Origin: Rubrivivax rivuli
GTDB lineage: Bacteria; Pseudomonadota; Gammaproteobacteria; Burkholderiales; Burkholderiaceae_C
Direction of reading: 5' to 3'
Length of the DNA stretch: 64,000 nt
Assembly: GCF_004016505.1 (NCBI RefSeq)
Contig: NZ_SACR01000003.1
Location: 786,427-850,426, forward strand
The notes beneath the pieces were generated by a model. It made no database searches, was not told where the DNA came from, and saw nothing but the letters and a program-made list of their open reading frames with translations. Of the stretch, positions 37,994-47,241 are shown in pieces. Made by a program: the position numbers and the translations under genes. Within the stretch, counting starts at the first letter, position 1; each line of letters opens with the position of its first letter.

Positions 37994-40060
37994 ATGCACG
38001 ACATTCCCTTCCTCGACCTTCCGCCGCTGACCGGCGCCTCCGGCACCGTGCGCCTGCCCGGCAGCAAGAGCATCAGCAACCGCGTGCTGCTGCTGGCCGG
38101 CCTGGCCAGCGGCACCACGGCCGTGCACGATCTGCTGGACAGTGACGACACGCGTGTGATGCTGGCCGCGCTGGCCACGCTGGGCTGTGGCCTGCAGTGG
38201 CAGGGCGAAGGGCGGCACCGGGTGCTGCACCTCACCGGCCTGGGTGGTCGGCTGGCGGTGCAGGAGGCCGATCTCTTCCTGGGCAACGCCGGCACCGCCA
38301 TGCGTCCGCTGGCGGCAGCCCTCGCGGTGCTGGCGGCCACGCACGGCGGGCGCTACACGCTGCGCGGCGTGCCGCGCATGCACGAGCGGCCCATCGGCGA
38401 TCTGGTCGACGCGCTGCGCCCGCTGGGCTGCACCGTCGAAGACCTGGGCACGCCGGGCTACCCGCCGTTGCGCGTGTCGGGCACGGCCGGTGGCGAGCTG
38501 GCCACGCAGCAGCCCATCCGCGTGCGCGGCGATGTGTCCAGCCAGTTCCTCACTGCGCTGCTGCTGGCGCTGCCGTTAGTCAGCGCCCAGCGCGACATCA
38601 CCATCGAAGTCGAGGGCGAGCTCATCAGCAAGCCCTACATCAGCATCACGCTGAACTTGCTGCAGCGCTTCGGCATCGCGGTGCGGCAAGAGGGCTGGCA
38701 GCGTTTCACCATCCCGCAGGGCAGCGCCTACCGCTCGCCGGGCGCGGTGCACGTGGAGGGCGATGCTTCGTCGGCCTCTTACTTCGTGGCCTTGGGCGCC
38801 ATTGCCGCGCACGGCGGCGCACCGGTGCGCATCGAGGGCGTGGGCAGCGACAGCATCCAGGGCGACATCCGCTTCGTCGATGCCGCGGTGGCCATGGGCG
38901 CGCAGGTCAAAAGCGGCCCGGGCTGGCTGGAGGTGCACCGCGGCCGCTGGCCGCTGGCGGCCATCGACCTGGATTGCAAACACATCCCCGACGCCGCGAT
39001 GACGCTGGCCGTGATGGCGCTCTACGCCGAGGGCACCACCCGCCTGCGCGGCATCGCCAGCTGGCGCGTGAAGGAGACCGACCGCATCGCCGCGATGGCC
39101 ACGGAACTGCGCCAGGTCGGCGCCACTGTTGTCGAGGGGCCCGACTTTATCGAGGTCACGCCCCCAGCCCCCGGCGCATGGCGCCCGGCCAGCATCCGCA
39201 CCTACGACGACCACCGCATGGCCATGTGCCTGTCGCTGGCCGCCTTCAACCCGCTGGCGCCCACCGGCCGTGCCGATGCCGGCTGCCCGGTGCGCATCCT
39301 GGAGCCGCGCTGCGTCGGCAAGACCTTCCCTGATTACTTCGAGGCCCTGCTGGCACTGGTGACGGCGCGCAACGAAGACATCCCCGTGATCTGCATCGAC
39401 GGCCCCACAGCCTCGGGCAAGGGCACGCTGGCGGCGGCCGTGGCCGATGCACTGGGTTACGTGCTGCTCGACTCGGGCGCGCTGTACCGCGCCACCGGCC
39501 TGGCGGCGCAGTGGGACGGCGTGGCCGACACCGACGAGCCGGCGCTGGCCCGCCTGGCCGGCCTGCTGGACCTGCGCTTCGGCCACGGCCCCGAGGGCAG
39601 CCGCGCCTGGCTGCGCGGGCGCGAGGTCAGCGAACAGCTGCGCACCGAAGAAGCCGGCTTGCGCGCCAGCCGCATCTCGGCGCTGCCAGCCGTGCGCCAC
39701 GCGCTGCAAGACCTGCAACTGGCCTTCCGCCGCGCCCCGGGCCTGGTGGCCGACGGCCGCGACATGGGTACGGTCATCTTCCCCGCCGCCCCGCTGAAGG
39801 TCTACCTCACTGCCAGCGCCGCCACGCGGGCCACGAGGCGTCATAAGCAGTTGATTTCCAAGGGAATTCCGGCTAGCATCGACGACCTTCGCGCAGACCT
39901 TGAGGCCCGCGACGCCCGTGACAAAAACCGGGCCGTGGCCCCCTTGAAGCCCGCCGAAGACGCGTACTTGCTGGACAACTCGGACCTCAGCGTCGAAGAC
40001 TCGGTGCAACAGGTGTTGAGCTGGTGGCAAGGCCGCCGGCCCTTCCCGGCCCGCAGCTAG
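37994..40060 (+). CDS. aroA: Fused EPSP synthase/cytidylate kinase (AroA-Cmk)
   Basis: The product has 688 residues. Residues 1 to about 455 are EPSP synthase: [10 protein letters not shown] near residue 21, [13 protein letters not shown] for the active-site loop, and the later [14 protein letters not shown] and [14 protein letters not shown] segments. From about residue 462, [15 protein letters not shown] is the P-loop of cytidylate kinase, with [13 protein letters not shown] and a Lys/Arg-rich end. The first part makes EPSP in the shikimate route; the second phosphorylates CMP and dCMP. No stop or shift separates the halves, so this is a real fusion. GTG 37937, inside tyrA, could extend the N-terminus, but ATG 37994 fits the family better. 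Confidence 0.92.
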   Translation: MHDIPFLDLPPLTGASGTVRLPGSKSISNRVLLLAGLASGTTAVHDLLDSDDTRVMLAALATLGCGLQWQGEGRHRVLHLTGLGGRLAVQEADLFLGNAGTAMRPLAAALAVLAATHGGRYTLRGVPRMHERPIGDLVDALRPLGCTVEDLGTPGYPPLRVSGTAGGELATQQPIRVRGDVSSQFLTALLLALPLVSAQRDITIEVEGELISKPYISITLNLLQRFGIAVRQEGWQRFTIPQGSAYRSPGAVHVEGDASSASYFVALGAIAAHGGAPVRIEGVGSDSIQGDIRFVDAAVAMGAQVKSGPGWLEVHRGRWPLAAIDLDCKHIPDAAMTLAVMALYAEGTTRLRGIASWRVKETDRIAAMATELRQVGATVVEGPDFIEVTPPAPGAWRPASIRTYDDHRMAMCLSLAAFNPLAPTGRADAGCPVRILEPRCVGKTFPDYFEALLALVTARNEDIPVICIDGPTASGKGTLAAAVADALGYVLLDSGALYRATGLAAQWDGVADTDEPALARLAGLLDLRFGHGPEGSRAWLRGREVSEQLRTEEAGLRASRISALPAVRHALQDLQLAFRRAPGLVADGRDMGTVIFPAAPLKVYLTASAATRATRRHKQLISKGIPASIDDLRADLEARDARDKNRAVAPLKPAEDAYLLDNSDLSVEDSVQQVLSWWQGRRPFPARS

Positions 40061-40195
40061 TACGCCAGAGGTCCCGCACACCTCCCGCAGTGGCCGTCAG
40101 GCCCATGGGTGTGCGGGGTGTTCAACCCCAACCGCGGCACCCGCCGCACGCACGCCCGGCTCTGCTGTCAACTCCTCCGGGTACTCAGGAAACTC

Positions 40196-41914
40196 ATGTC
40201 CGTTACCACTACCGTCACCGCCAAGGGTGGCATGTCCGAATTCGCGGCCCTGTTCGAAGAGTCGCTCAAGTCCAACGACATGCGCGTCGGCGAGGTCATC
40301 TCCGCTGAAGTCGTGCGCATCGAGTTCAACCACGTCGTGGTGAACGCCGGCCTCAAGAGCGAGAGCTACGTCGCGATCGAAGAATTCAAGAACGACCAGG
40401 GCGAGCTGGAAGTTCAAGTCGGCGACTTCGTCTCGGTGGCCATCGACGCCGTCGAGAACGGCTACGGCGACACCATCCTCAGCCGCGACAAGGCCAAGCG
40501 CCTGGCTTCGTGGATGAGCCTGGAGAACTCGCTGGAAAGCGGCGAATTCGTCACCGGCACGGTCAGTGGCAAGGTCAAGGGCGGTCTGACCGTCCTGGTC
40601 AACGGCATCCGCGCCTTCCTGCCTGGCAGCCTGCTCGACACGCGTCCCGTCAAGGACATGACGCCGTTCGAAGGCAAGACCATGGAGTTCAAGGTCATCA
40701 AGCTCGACCGCAAGCGCAACAACGTGGTGCTGAGCCGCCGCGCTGTGGTGGAAGCGAGCATGGGCGAAGAGCGCGCCAAGCTGCTCGAGACCCTGAGCGA
40801 AGGCGCCATCGTCAACGGCGTGGTCAAGAACATCACCGAGTACGGCGCCTTCGTCGACCTGGGTGGCATCGACGGCCTGCTGCACATCACCGACATGGCC
40901 TGGCGCCGTGTCCGTCACCCGAGCGAAGTGGTGACGGTCGGCCAGGAACTCACCGCCAAGGTCCTGAAGTTCGACGCCGAGAAGAACCGCGTCAGCCTGG
41001 GCCTGAAGCAGCTGGGCGACGACCCGTGGCACGGCGTGAGCCGCCGCTACCCGAACAGCACGCGCCTGTTCGGCAAGATCACGAACATCGCCGACTACGG
41101 CGCGTTCGTCGAGATCGAGCCGGGCATCGAAGGCCTGGTGCACGTCTCCGAAATGGACTGGACCAACAAGAACGTCGCGCCCGCCAAGGTCGTGACGCTC
41201 GGCGAAGAAGTCGAAGTCATGGTCCTGGAGATCGACGAAGACAAGCGCCGCATCAGCCTGGGCATGAAGCAGTGCAAGGCCAACCCGTGGGAAGAGTTCA
41301 GCACCACGGTCAAGCGCGGTGACCGCGTCAAGGGCCCGGTCAAGAGCATCACCGACTTCGGCGTGTTCATCGGCCTGAGCGCTGGCATCGACGGCCTGGT
41401 GCACCTGTCCGACCTGTCGTGGCACGAGCCGGGCGAAACCGCCGTGCGCAACTACAAGAAGGGCCAGGAAGTCGAAGCCATCGTGCTGGCCGTCGACGTG
41501 GAGCGCGAGCGCATCAGCCTGGGCATCAAGCAGCTCGACACCGACCCGTTCACCAGCTTCACCACGATCAACGACCGTGGCGCCGTGGTCAATGGCAAGG
41601 TCAAGAGCGTCGACCCGCGCGGCGCCGAGATCCAGCTGAACGACGATGTCACCGGCTACCTGCGTGCCAGCGAAATCAGCCGTGACCGCGTGGAAGACGC
41701 GCGCAACGTGCTGAAGGAAGGCGACGAAGTCAGCGTGATGGTCATCAACGTCGACCGCAAGATGCGCAGCATCCAGCTGTCGATCAAGGCCAAGGACAAC
41801 GCTGACGAGCAGCAAGCCATGCAGCGCCTGAGCCAGACCAACGAGCGTGAAAACGCCGGGACCACGAGCCTGGGCGCCCTGCTGCGCGCCAAGCTCGACA
41901 ACCGCGGCGAGTAA
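40196..41914 (+). CDS. rpsA: 30S ribosomal protein S1
   Basis: The product has 572 residues with six S1 RNA-binding repeats in series. Clear repeats include [40 protein letters not shown] and [20 protein letters not shown]; the first two, which bind the ribosome, are more divergent. S1 helps mRNA bind to the small subunit. The ATG at 40196 has AGGA about five bases before it. The 135-bp leader after aroA-cmk may carry the autoregulatory region known for rpsA, though no distinct structure was recognised. ihfB follows 150 bases later. Confidence 0.96.
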   Translation: MSVTTTVTAKGGMSEFAALFEESLKSNDMRVGEVISAEVVRIEFNHVVVNAGLKSESYVAIEEFKNDQGELEVQVGDFVSVAIDAVENGYGDTILSRDKAKRLASWMSLENSLESGEFVTGTVSGKVKGGLTVLVNGIRAFLPGSLLDTRPVKDMTPFEGKTMEFKVIKLDRKRNNVVLSRRAVVEASMGEERAKLLETLSEGAIVNGVVKNITEYGAFVDLGGIDGLLHITDMAWRRVRHPSEVVTVGQELTAKVLKFDAEKNRVSLGLKQLGDDPWHGVSRRYPNSTRLFGKITNIADYGAFVEIEPGIEGLVHVSEMDWTNKNVAPAKVVTLGEEVEVMVLEIDEDKRRISLGMKQCKANPWEEFSTTVKRGDRVKGPVKSITDFGVFIGLSAGIDGLVHLSDLSWHEPGETAVRNYKKGQEVEAIVLAVDVERERISLGIKQLDTDPFTSFTTINDRGAVVNGKVKSVDPRGAEIQLNDDVTGYLRASEISRDRVEDARNVLKEGDEVSVMVINVDRKMRSIQLSIKAKDNADEQQAMQRLSQTNERENAGTTSLGALLRAKLDNRGE

Positions 41915-41981
41915 GGCCGTGGCGGGCCGGTGCTGCCTGGTGCAGCGCCGGCCCTCAGACTCTGAGCCCCCTGTTCGACAG

Positions 41982-42016
41982 GCCCGCGCCGCCCCCGGGC
42001 GCGCGGGCTTCTTCAT
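41982..42016 (+). terminator. Possible terminator after rpsA
   Basis: GCCCGCGC (41982-41989) and GCGCGGGC (42001-42008) form an eight-base GC stem, followed by a weak T-rich stretch TTCTTCATT. It is placed 67 bases after the rpsA stop. Because the T run is interrupted, read-through into ihfB is possible. Confidence 0.5.
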
Positions 42017-42064
42017 TCAGGGCGGCCCGCTTCCAGCCGGGCCGTCTTCACCTGCAGCTGCCCC

Positions 42065-42382
42065 ATGACACGTTCCGATCTCGTCACCCGCCTGGCCGAG
42101 CGCTTCTCGCAGCTCACGCAGCGCGACACCGAGTTCGCCGTGAAGACCATCCTCGACGCGATGAGCGATGCCCTGGCCCGCGGCCACCGCATCGAGATCC
42201 GCGGCTTCGGCAGCTTCAGCATCAACCGCCGCCCGCCGCGCCTGGGCCGCAACCCGCGCAGCGGCGAGCAGGTCGTCATCCCCGAAAAACTGGTGCCCCA
42301 CTTCAAGCCGGGCAAGGCGCTGCGCGAGGCGGTCGACAAGCAGGCGCCTGCGGCGCCCGGCGAGGGCGGGCTCGACGACTGA
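42065..42382 (+). CDS. ihfB: Integration host factor subunit beta
   Basis: The product has 105 residues. [14 protein letters not shown] at the N-terminus and the DNA-binding signature [21 protein letters not shown] (shortened here: [17 protein letters not shown]) with the intercalating Pro are typical. With IhfA it bends DNA strongly at specific sites. It lies directly downstream of rpsA, the usual place of ihfB. The C-terminal 12 residues are an acidic, Gly-rich tail beyond the core domain. lapA follows after 32 bases, in which TAGAAT at 42399 could be a -10 box. Confidence 0.93.
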   Translation: MTRSDLVTRLAERFSQLTQRDTEFAVKTILDAMSDALARGHRIEIRGFGSFSINRRPPRLGRNPRSGEQVVIPEKLVPHFKPGKALREAVDKQAPAAPGEGGLDD

Positions 42383-42414
42383 GCCGCGCGCCCCACGCCT
42401 AGAATCGTTGGCGC

Positions 42415-42729
42415 ATGCGCTTCTTCGTCAGGCTGTTCTGGGCCTTCCTCTTCTTCACGCTGTTCGCCTTCGCGCTGAACAACCAGCAACTGGCCACGGT
42501 GCGCTGGTTCTTCGGGGTGGAATGGCGCACGCCCATGGTCATCGTCGTGCTGGTGGCCTTCGCCGCCGGTTGCGCCATCGGCGTGATGGCCATGCTGCCC
42601 AGCTGGTGGCACCAGCGCCGCGTGGCCAAGCGCAACGCGCCAGAGCCGGCCAAGCCCGTCAGCGCCCCAGCCAGCAGCCTGATGCCCAGCGAATTCGGGC
42701 CCGAGCACCCGCCCCGCGAAGGACTCTAG
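42415..42729 (+). CDS. lapA: LapA family protein (DUF1049), LPS assembly
   Basis: A small membrane protein of 104 residues with two transmembrane segments, at about residues 4-22 and 41-62, and a charged cytoplasmic tail. The pairing of lapA with lapB next to ihfB is the standard layout. LapA and LapB work together to control LpxC stability and LPS assembly. The start is the ATG at 42415; the lapB ATG is eight bases after its stop, so the two are cotranscribed. Confidence 0.85.
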   Translation: MRFFVRLFWAFLFFTLFAFALNNQQLATVRWFFGVEWRTPMVIVVLVAFAAGCAIGVMAMLPSWWHQRRVAKRNAPEPAKPVSAPASSLMPSEFGPEHPPREGL

Positions 42730-42736
42730 CCCGCGC

Positions 42737-43888
42737 ATGGATTTCGACCTGCAATGGCTGCTGATCGGCCTGCCCGTGGCCTTTGCGCTCGGCTGGATGG
42801 CCTCGCGCTTCGACCTCAAGCAACTCAAGCGCGAGCGTGAAGACGCGCCCCGGGCCTACTTCAAGGGCCTGAACCTGCTGCTCAACGAACAGCAGGACAA
42901 GGCCATCGATGCCTTCATCGAGGCCGTGCAGTACGACCCCGACACCACCGAGCTGCACTTCGCCCTGGGCAACCTCTTCCGCCGCCGCGGCGAGTTCGAG
43001 CGCGCCGTGCGCGTGCACCAGCACTTGCTGGGCCGCAGCGACCTGAAGGCCGGCGACCACGAACGCGCGCAGCGCGCGCTGGCGCAAGACTTCATGAAGG
43101 CCGGCCTCTTCGACCGCGCCGAAGCGGCCTGGCAGGCTCTGGAAGGCACGGCTTTCGACGGCGAAGCGCGCCTGGCGCTGCTGTCGCTCTACGAGCGCAG
43201 CCGCGACTGGCAGCGCGCTGCGGCGGTGGCGCGCCAGCTCGAGGCCGCCGGCACCGGGGCCTTCGGCTCGCGCATCGCGCACTACGAGTGCGAGCTTGCC
43301 GAAGCTGCCGATGCCGCCGGCCAGCCCTTCGACGCCGAAGCGGCCTTGCAGCGCGCACGCGAGGCCTCGCCCCAAGCCGCACGCCCCGTGCTGCTGGCCG
43401 GCCATCGCCTGCTGAAGGCCGGGCAGCCGGCGCGTGCGCTGGACACCTGGCAGGCGCTGCTGGCCAGCCAACCTGCCTCCTTCCTGCTGGTGGCAGCCGA
43501 CTACGCCCGGGCGGCGCTCGCGGCCGGCCAAGGTGCCGAGGCGCATGCCGCGCTCACGCAGGCCCTGGCCCGGCTGCCGGCGCTGGAACTGGTGCAGGCG
43601 CTGGAAGCCCTGGAAGACCCGGCGGATCCGGCCCGCCTGCCACGCCTGTTGGCCCACCTGCAGCAGCAGCCCACCTTGTCGGGCGCACAGCGGCTGCTGG
43701 CGGTACCGGCCAGCCAGTGGACCGAGGAGGCCTGGCCCCTGCTGCAGAGCGCCGTCAAGCGGGGGGCCGCACCGCTGCAGCGTTACCGCTGCGCCGCCTG
43801 CGGCTTCGAGGCCCAGCACTACTACTGGCAGTGCCCGGGCTGTCTCACCTGGGACAGCTACCCGACCCAGCGCCTGGACGCGCTTTGA
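42737..43888 (+). CDS. lapB: LPS assembly protein LapB (YciM)
   Basis: The product has 383 residues. One N-terminal transmembrane helix (WLLIGLPVAFALGWMAS) is followed by TPR repeats over most of the length. The C-terminus is a rubredoxin-like zinc ribbon with two CxxC pairs, CAAC and CPGC, at about residues 353-371. It acts at the inner membrane to direct FtsH to LpxC and so limits lipid A synthesis. The length fits E. coli LapB (389). It is the last gene of the plus-strand run; waaC is convergent, 29 bases away. Confidence 0.92.
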   Translation: MDFDLQWLLIGLPVAFALGWMASRFDLKQLKREREDAPRAYFKGLNLLLNEQQDKAIDAFIEAVQYDPDTTELHFALGNLFRRRGEFERAVRVHQHLLGRSDLKAGDHERAQRALAQDFMKAGLFDRAEAAWQALEGTAFDGEARLALLSLYERSRDWQRAAAVARQLEAAGTGAFGSRIAHYECELAEAADAAGQPFDAEAALQRAREASPQAARPVLLAGHRLLKAGQPARALDTWQALLASQPASFLLVAADYARAALAAGQGAEAHAALTQALARLPALELVQALEALEDPADPARLPRLLAHLQQQPTLSGAQRLLAVPASQWTEEAWPLLQSAVKRGAAPLQRYRCAACGFEAQHYYWQCPGCLTWDSYPTQRLDAL

Positions 43889-43917
43889 CCCGCCCGGGCG
43901 GCGGGCGCAATGGCGCC

Positions 43918-44865
43918 TCAGGCGTCCAGCTGCCGGGCCATCAGCGCCAGCACCTCGGCGCGCCCCGGGACCTGCCCCTTTCCGCCTATGCTGGCCACGC
44001 GGCCGTTGCCGGTGATGCCGGCCAGACCGGGATCGTGGTCGCAATAGATGCCCAGCGTCGGGCGGCCCAGTGCCGCCGCCAAGTGGGTGAAGCCGGTGTC
44101 CAGGCCCACGACCACCTCGGCCCCGGCCAGCACGGCGGCCATCTCGCCGACCCGCAGGAAGGGGGGTACGTCGCCATCGCAGCTGGCTGCAATGCGTTCA
44201 GCCAGGGTCTGCTCGGCCTCACGGCCCCACAGCACCACCGGCAACCAGCCCCGCTCTTGCAGGCGCTTGCCCACGGCCACCCAATGGCGCTCGGGCCACA
44301 GTTTCTCGGGGCGGCTGGCACTGGGAATGAGCACCGCATAAGCCGATCGGGGCTGCCAGGTGACGCTGGGCGCGCGCAGACCGAAATCGGGCGGCCCTTC
44401 CACACGGTAGCCCAGGTGCGCCGCGGCCAGCAGCCGACAGCGCTGCACCGCCTGCAGGTCTTTCGGGACCGCGACGCGATGCTTGTAGAACCAGGCCGCA
44501 GCGCTCTCGCGGGCACTGGCGCCGTCGTAGCCCAGCACGGGCGCGCCGGCCTGTCGCGCCCACAAGGCACTCTTCAGCAAGCCCTGCAGGTCGAGCACGC
44601 CGTCGTAGCGGCCGGCCCGCAGTTGATCACGCAGCTCACCCATCGCGCGCCAGGTGGCCGGCTGTGCGAGTTGCTTGCGCCACTTGCGCCAGGACATCGG
44701 CAACACGCGCCGCACGCCAGGGTGCATCTGCGGGATGGCGGCAAAGGGTGCCTCCACCAGCCAGTCGACCTCGGCCTGCGGATGGTGGCGTCGCAAATCG
44801 TTGAGCACCGGCGTGGCATGCACCACGTCGCCCATTGACGAGGTCTTGACGATCAGCAGCCGCAT
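43918..44865 (-). CDS. waaC: Lipopolysaccharide heptosyltransferase I
   Basis: The product has 315 residues and belongs to glycosyltransferase family 9. MRLLIVKTSSMGDVVHATPVLNDL at the N-terminus (cited in part: KTSSMGDVVHATP) is the WaaC signature. LIPSASRPEKLWP and GLDTGFTHLAAALGRPTLGIY form the ADP-heptose site. It adds the first heptose to Kdo of the LPS inner core. It is transcribed toward lapB and lies downstream of a DUF4254 gene on the same strand. A second heptosyltransferase gene (45594) faces away. Confidence 0.9.
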   Translation of the reverse strand: MRLLIVKTSSMGDVVHATPVLNDLRRHHPQAEVDWLVEAPFAAIPQMHPGVRRVLPMSWRKWRKQLAQPATWRAMGELRDQLRAGRYDGVLDLQGLLKSALWARQAGAPVLGYDGASARESAAAWFYKHRVAVPKDLQAVQRCRLLAAAHLGYRVEGPPDFGLRAPSVTWQPRSAYAVLIPSASRPEKLWPERHWVAVGKRLQERGWLPVVLWGREAEQTLAERIAASCDGDVPPFLRVGEMAAVLAGAEVVVGLDTGFTHLAAALGRPTLGIYCDHDPGLAGITGNGRVASIGGKGQVPGRAEVLALMARQLDA

Positions 44866-44901
44866 GGGCGGCCCTCCCAGCGCAAGGCGGGCACAGCGGC
44901 C

Positions 44902-45576
44902 TCAGGCACCGCGCCGTTCCTTCACAAGCTCGGGGTTGAAACGCGGATCGTTGTACATCTTGAACTGGCGGTAGACCTTGAAGTAGGCGCGCCCCGCGGC
45001 GGCGTCGGCCAGCAAGGCGTCCAGGCAAGCGGCCAGGTCGTCACGCTGCTGCAGCAGGCGTTGCAGCTTCACCGTGCTGGCGGCGCGGTGGGCTTCGTCG
45101 ACGTCGGTGCGCTGGGTCTGCTGGCGCATCGCGTGGGCCTTCAGCGCCATGATGGAAAGACGGTCGATCATGCTGCCGGCCGTTTCGCTGTTCAGGCGTG
45201 CGCTGGGCAGCACGGTGGAGACCGGTGCGTCGGTGCGTGCCGAGGCCGGGTCGACCAAGCCCAGGGCGACGAGCAGGATCTCGTCGACGCGCTCGGTGGC
45301 GTCGTTGCGCGCCTGGTTGTAGCCGTCGATGGCGCGCTTGTTGGCGGCGATGGCCTCGGCCGCCACCGTGGTGCGCCGCGCCAGGTCTTCTTCGGCCCAC
45401 AGCAGGCTGTTGTTGCGGTGGTTGGTCTGCACCCAATGCCAGAGGCCCAGGCCGTCGGTGGCCGGGGCCTGCTGGGGCCAGCCGGTGGTGCCGAGCAGCC
45501 GGTCATGCAGGGCCAGCACCTCGGCAGCGCTGGGCAGTACGGGCGGCGTCAGGGCGCCGGTGGAGGGCAGGTTCAT
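44902..45576 (-). CDS. DUF4254-family protein
   Basis: The product has 224 residues with no signal peptide or membrane segment and is mostly helical. The segment TNHRNNSLLWAEEDLARR is the hallmark of the DUF4254 family, whose members are often found among LPS glycosyltransferase genes. The middle part has SMIDRLSIMALKAHAMRQQ. Function is unknown; the setting between two heptosyltransferases suggests a role in LPS core synthesis. It is divergent from the gene at 45594, with 17 bases between starts, and heads an operon with waaC. Confidence 0.8.
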   Translation of the reverse strand: MNLPSTGALTPPVLPSAAEVLALHDRLLGTTGWPQQAPATDGLGLWHWVQTNHRNNSLLWAEEDLARRTTVAAEAIAANKRAIDGYNQARNDATERVDEILLVALGLVDPASARTDAPVSTVLPSARLNSETAGSMIDRLSIMALKAHAMRQQTQRTDVDEAHRAASTVKLQRLLQQRDDLAACLDALLADAAAGRAYFKVYRQFKMYNDPRFNPELVKERRGA

Positions 45577-45593
45577 TGTTGTTGGCTGGCAGA

Positions 45594-46601
45594 ATGCCGA
45601 CGGATTATGTGCCGCCCATGCCTGCGCCGCGCCGCCCGCTGATCGTCCGCCTGCGCAACTGGGTCGGTGACGTCACGCTGGCGGTGCCGATGCTGCAACG
45701 CCTGGATGACGCCGGCTACGCCCTGCAGCTCGTGGGCAAGGGATGGGCGAAAGAGCTGCTGGCCGGCCACGGCTGGCCGGTGCACGGCCTGCCGGCCGGC
45801 ACCCGCGAGCGCATCGCCCTGCTGCGCCGCCTGCGGGCCGAAGCCCTGGCCGCCGACCCCGGCTTCGGCCGCCGCCTCAACGCCTTGTGCCTGCCCGATT
45901 CTTTCTCCAGCGCGCTGGAATTCCGCCTCGCCGGCCTGCGAGCGCTGGGCCATGCCTGGGAGGGCCGCAGCCTGCTGCTCGGCCGCGCGGTGCCCCGCCA
46001 GCGCGGCGTTCACGAGCTGCGCGTGTACTGGCAGCTGGGCGATGCCCTGCTGCAGGCCAGCGCCGAACCACCGGCGCAGATCGGCCTGCGCATCAGCGCC
46101 GCCCACGCCGAGGCCGCCCGCGCCCTGCGTGCCGCGCACGGCCTGGCCCCGGGCAGCATCTTCATCTGCCCGTTCGCGGGCGGCACCTGGTCGGGCGAAG
46201 ACAAGACCTGGCCTGCCTTCCCCGAGTTCGCGGCCCAGGTGCTGCCGCGCTACGGCCGCGCCGTGGTGGTTTGCCCGGGCCCGGGGGAAGAGGCCGAGGC
46301 CCAGGCGCTGTTCGGCAACGCCACGGTGCTGCCGGGGGTGAAGCTCGGCACCTATGCCGCGTTGCTGCAAGAGGCCGCGCTGATGGTCTCCAACGACACC
46401 GGGCCGGGCCACATGGCCGCCGCCGTGGGCACGCCGCTGGTCTCGGTGATGGGCCCGAGCGACCCGCGCCTGTGGCAGCCCTGGGGGCCCGGCGTGCAGG
46501 TGGTGCAAGCCGCCCCTGGCGCCGCGGCCGGCGCTGTGGCCTGGCCCAGCCCTGGGCAAGTGCAGGCTGCCGTGGAGCGCGCCCTGGCGCAGGGCCGCTG
46601 A
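45594..46601 (+). CDS. waaF: GT9 heptosyltransferase, WaaF-like
   Basis: The product has 335 residues. The family 9 motifs are present: VRLRNWVGDVTLAVPML at about residue 15, FICPFAGGTWSGEDKTWP at the donor site, and SNDTGPGHMAAAVGTPLVSVMGPSDP at the end. It would add the second heptose to the LPS inner core. The ATG at 45594 is used; the ATG at 45618 would remove eight residues and is also possible. A GC hairpin (46608-46624) follows the stop. WaaF is the best match by motif, but another ADP-heptose or related transferase cannot be excluded. Confidence 0.78.
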   Translation: MPTDYVPPMPAPRRPLIVRLRNWVGDVTLAVPMLQRLDDAGYALQLVGKGWAKELLAGHGWPVHGLPAGTRERIALLRRLRAEALAADPGFGRRLNALCLPDSFSSALEFRLAGLRALGHAWEGRSLLLGRAVPRQRGVHELRVYWQLGDALLQASAEPPAQIGLRISAAHAEAARALRAAHGLAPGSIFICPFAGGTWSGEDKTWPAFPEFAAQVLPRYGRAVVVCPGPGEEAEAQALFGNATVLPGVKLGTYAALLQEAALMVSNDTGPGHMAAAVGTPLVSVMGPSDPRLWQPWGPGVQVVQAAPGAAAGAVAWPSPGQVQAAVERALAQGR

Positions 46602-46607
46602 GTTCGC

Positions 46608-46624
46608 CCCGCCCACCGGGCGGG
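46608..46624 (+). terminator. GC hairpin after the waaF-like gene
   Basis: CCCGCCC and GGGCGGG form a perfect seven-base stem with a three-base loop, seven bases after the stop codon. There is no T run, so an intrinsic terminator is doubtful. The remaining ~190 bp up to the ComEA-like gene are GC-rich with no recognised feature. Confidence 0.35.
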
Positions 46625-46817
46625 CATCCGGGCGCACCCGCCTGGGGGAGGCCCGCGGCACCGCCGCCCGGGGGCCCCCGCCGGCCACCGCCGCGGGGGA
46701 AAGACGCTCGCAGGCCTGCCGCGAAGAATGCGTTCCAGCCCGAAGCGATGCCCGCACCGACGCAGCAGCACCGGGCCTCTGACCGCAACGCAACTTCTTC
46801 ATCCAGGAGCTTTCACC

Positions 46818-47177
46818 ATGATCCGCAACCTCATTGCCAGCCTCGCCGTCGCCCTGTTCAGCCTGAACGCCTTCGCGGCCGTGGACGCCAACCAGGCCAC
46901 GCGCGCCGACCTCGAAACCGTCAAGGGCATCGGCCCGGGCCTGTCGGCCAAGATCATCGACGCCCGCAAGACCGGCGCCTTCAAGGACTGGAACGACCTC
47001 GTCGATCGTGTCGGCGGCATCGGCCCGGGCAACGCCGCGCGCTTCAGCGAAGCCGGCCTCACGGTGGGCGGCGCCAGCTTCGACGCCAAGGCCCTGCCGC
47101 CTGCCGCAGAGAAGAAGGAAGCCAAGGCCAAGAAGACCGACAAGGCCCCCGGCACCGCCGCCAAGAACGGCGCGTGA
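46818..47177 (+). CDS. Secreted ComEA-like helix-hairpin-helix protein
   Basis: The product has 119 residues. A signal peptide (MIRNLIASLAVALFSLNAFA) is followed by two helix-hairpin-helix motifs, VKGIGPGLSAKIID and VGGIGPGNAARFSEAG, as in ComEA of competence systems. The tail is Lys/Ala-rich. A periplasmic DNA-binding role in uptake is possible. Many proteobacterial ComEA-like proteins have this short form and no proven competence role. A clear AGGAG precedes the ATG at 46818. It ends 64 bases before the convergent patatin gene. Confidence 0.8.
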   Translation: MIRNLIASLAVALFSLNAFAAVDANQATRADLETVKGIGPGLSAKIIDARKTGAFKDWNDLVDRVGGIGPGNAARFSEAGLTVGGASFDAKALPPAAEKKEAKAKKTDKAPGTAAKNGA

Positions 47178-47241
47178 AGCGCCCCCGCCCGTGACGCTGC
47201 TGCCCCAGCCCCGGGAACGACCGCCCCTGCGGCCCGCGGGC

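Noticed and set aside
40061..40195. Riboswitch or long leader control of rpsA
   Set aside because: The 135-bp gap has GC-rich sequence but no structure or motif I can name.
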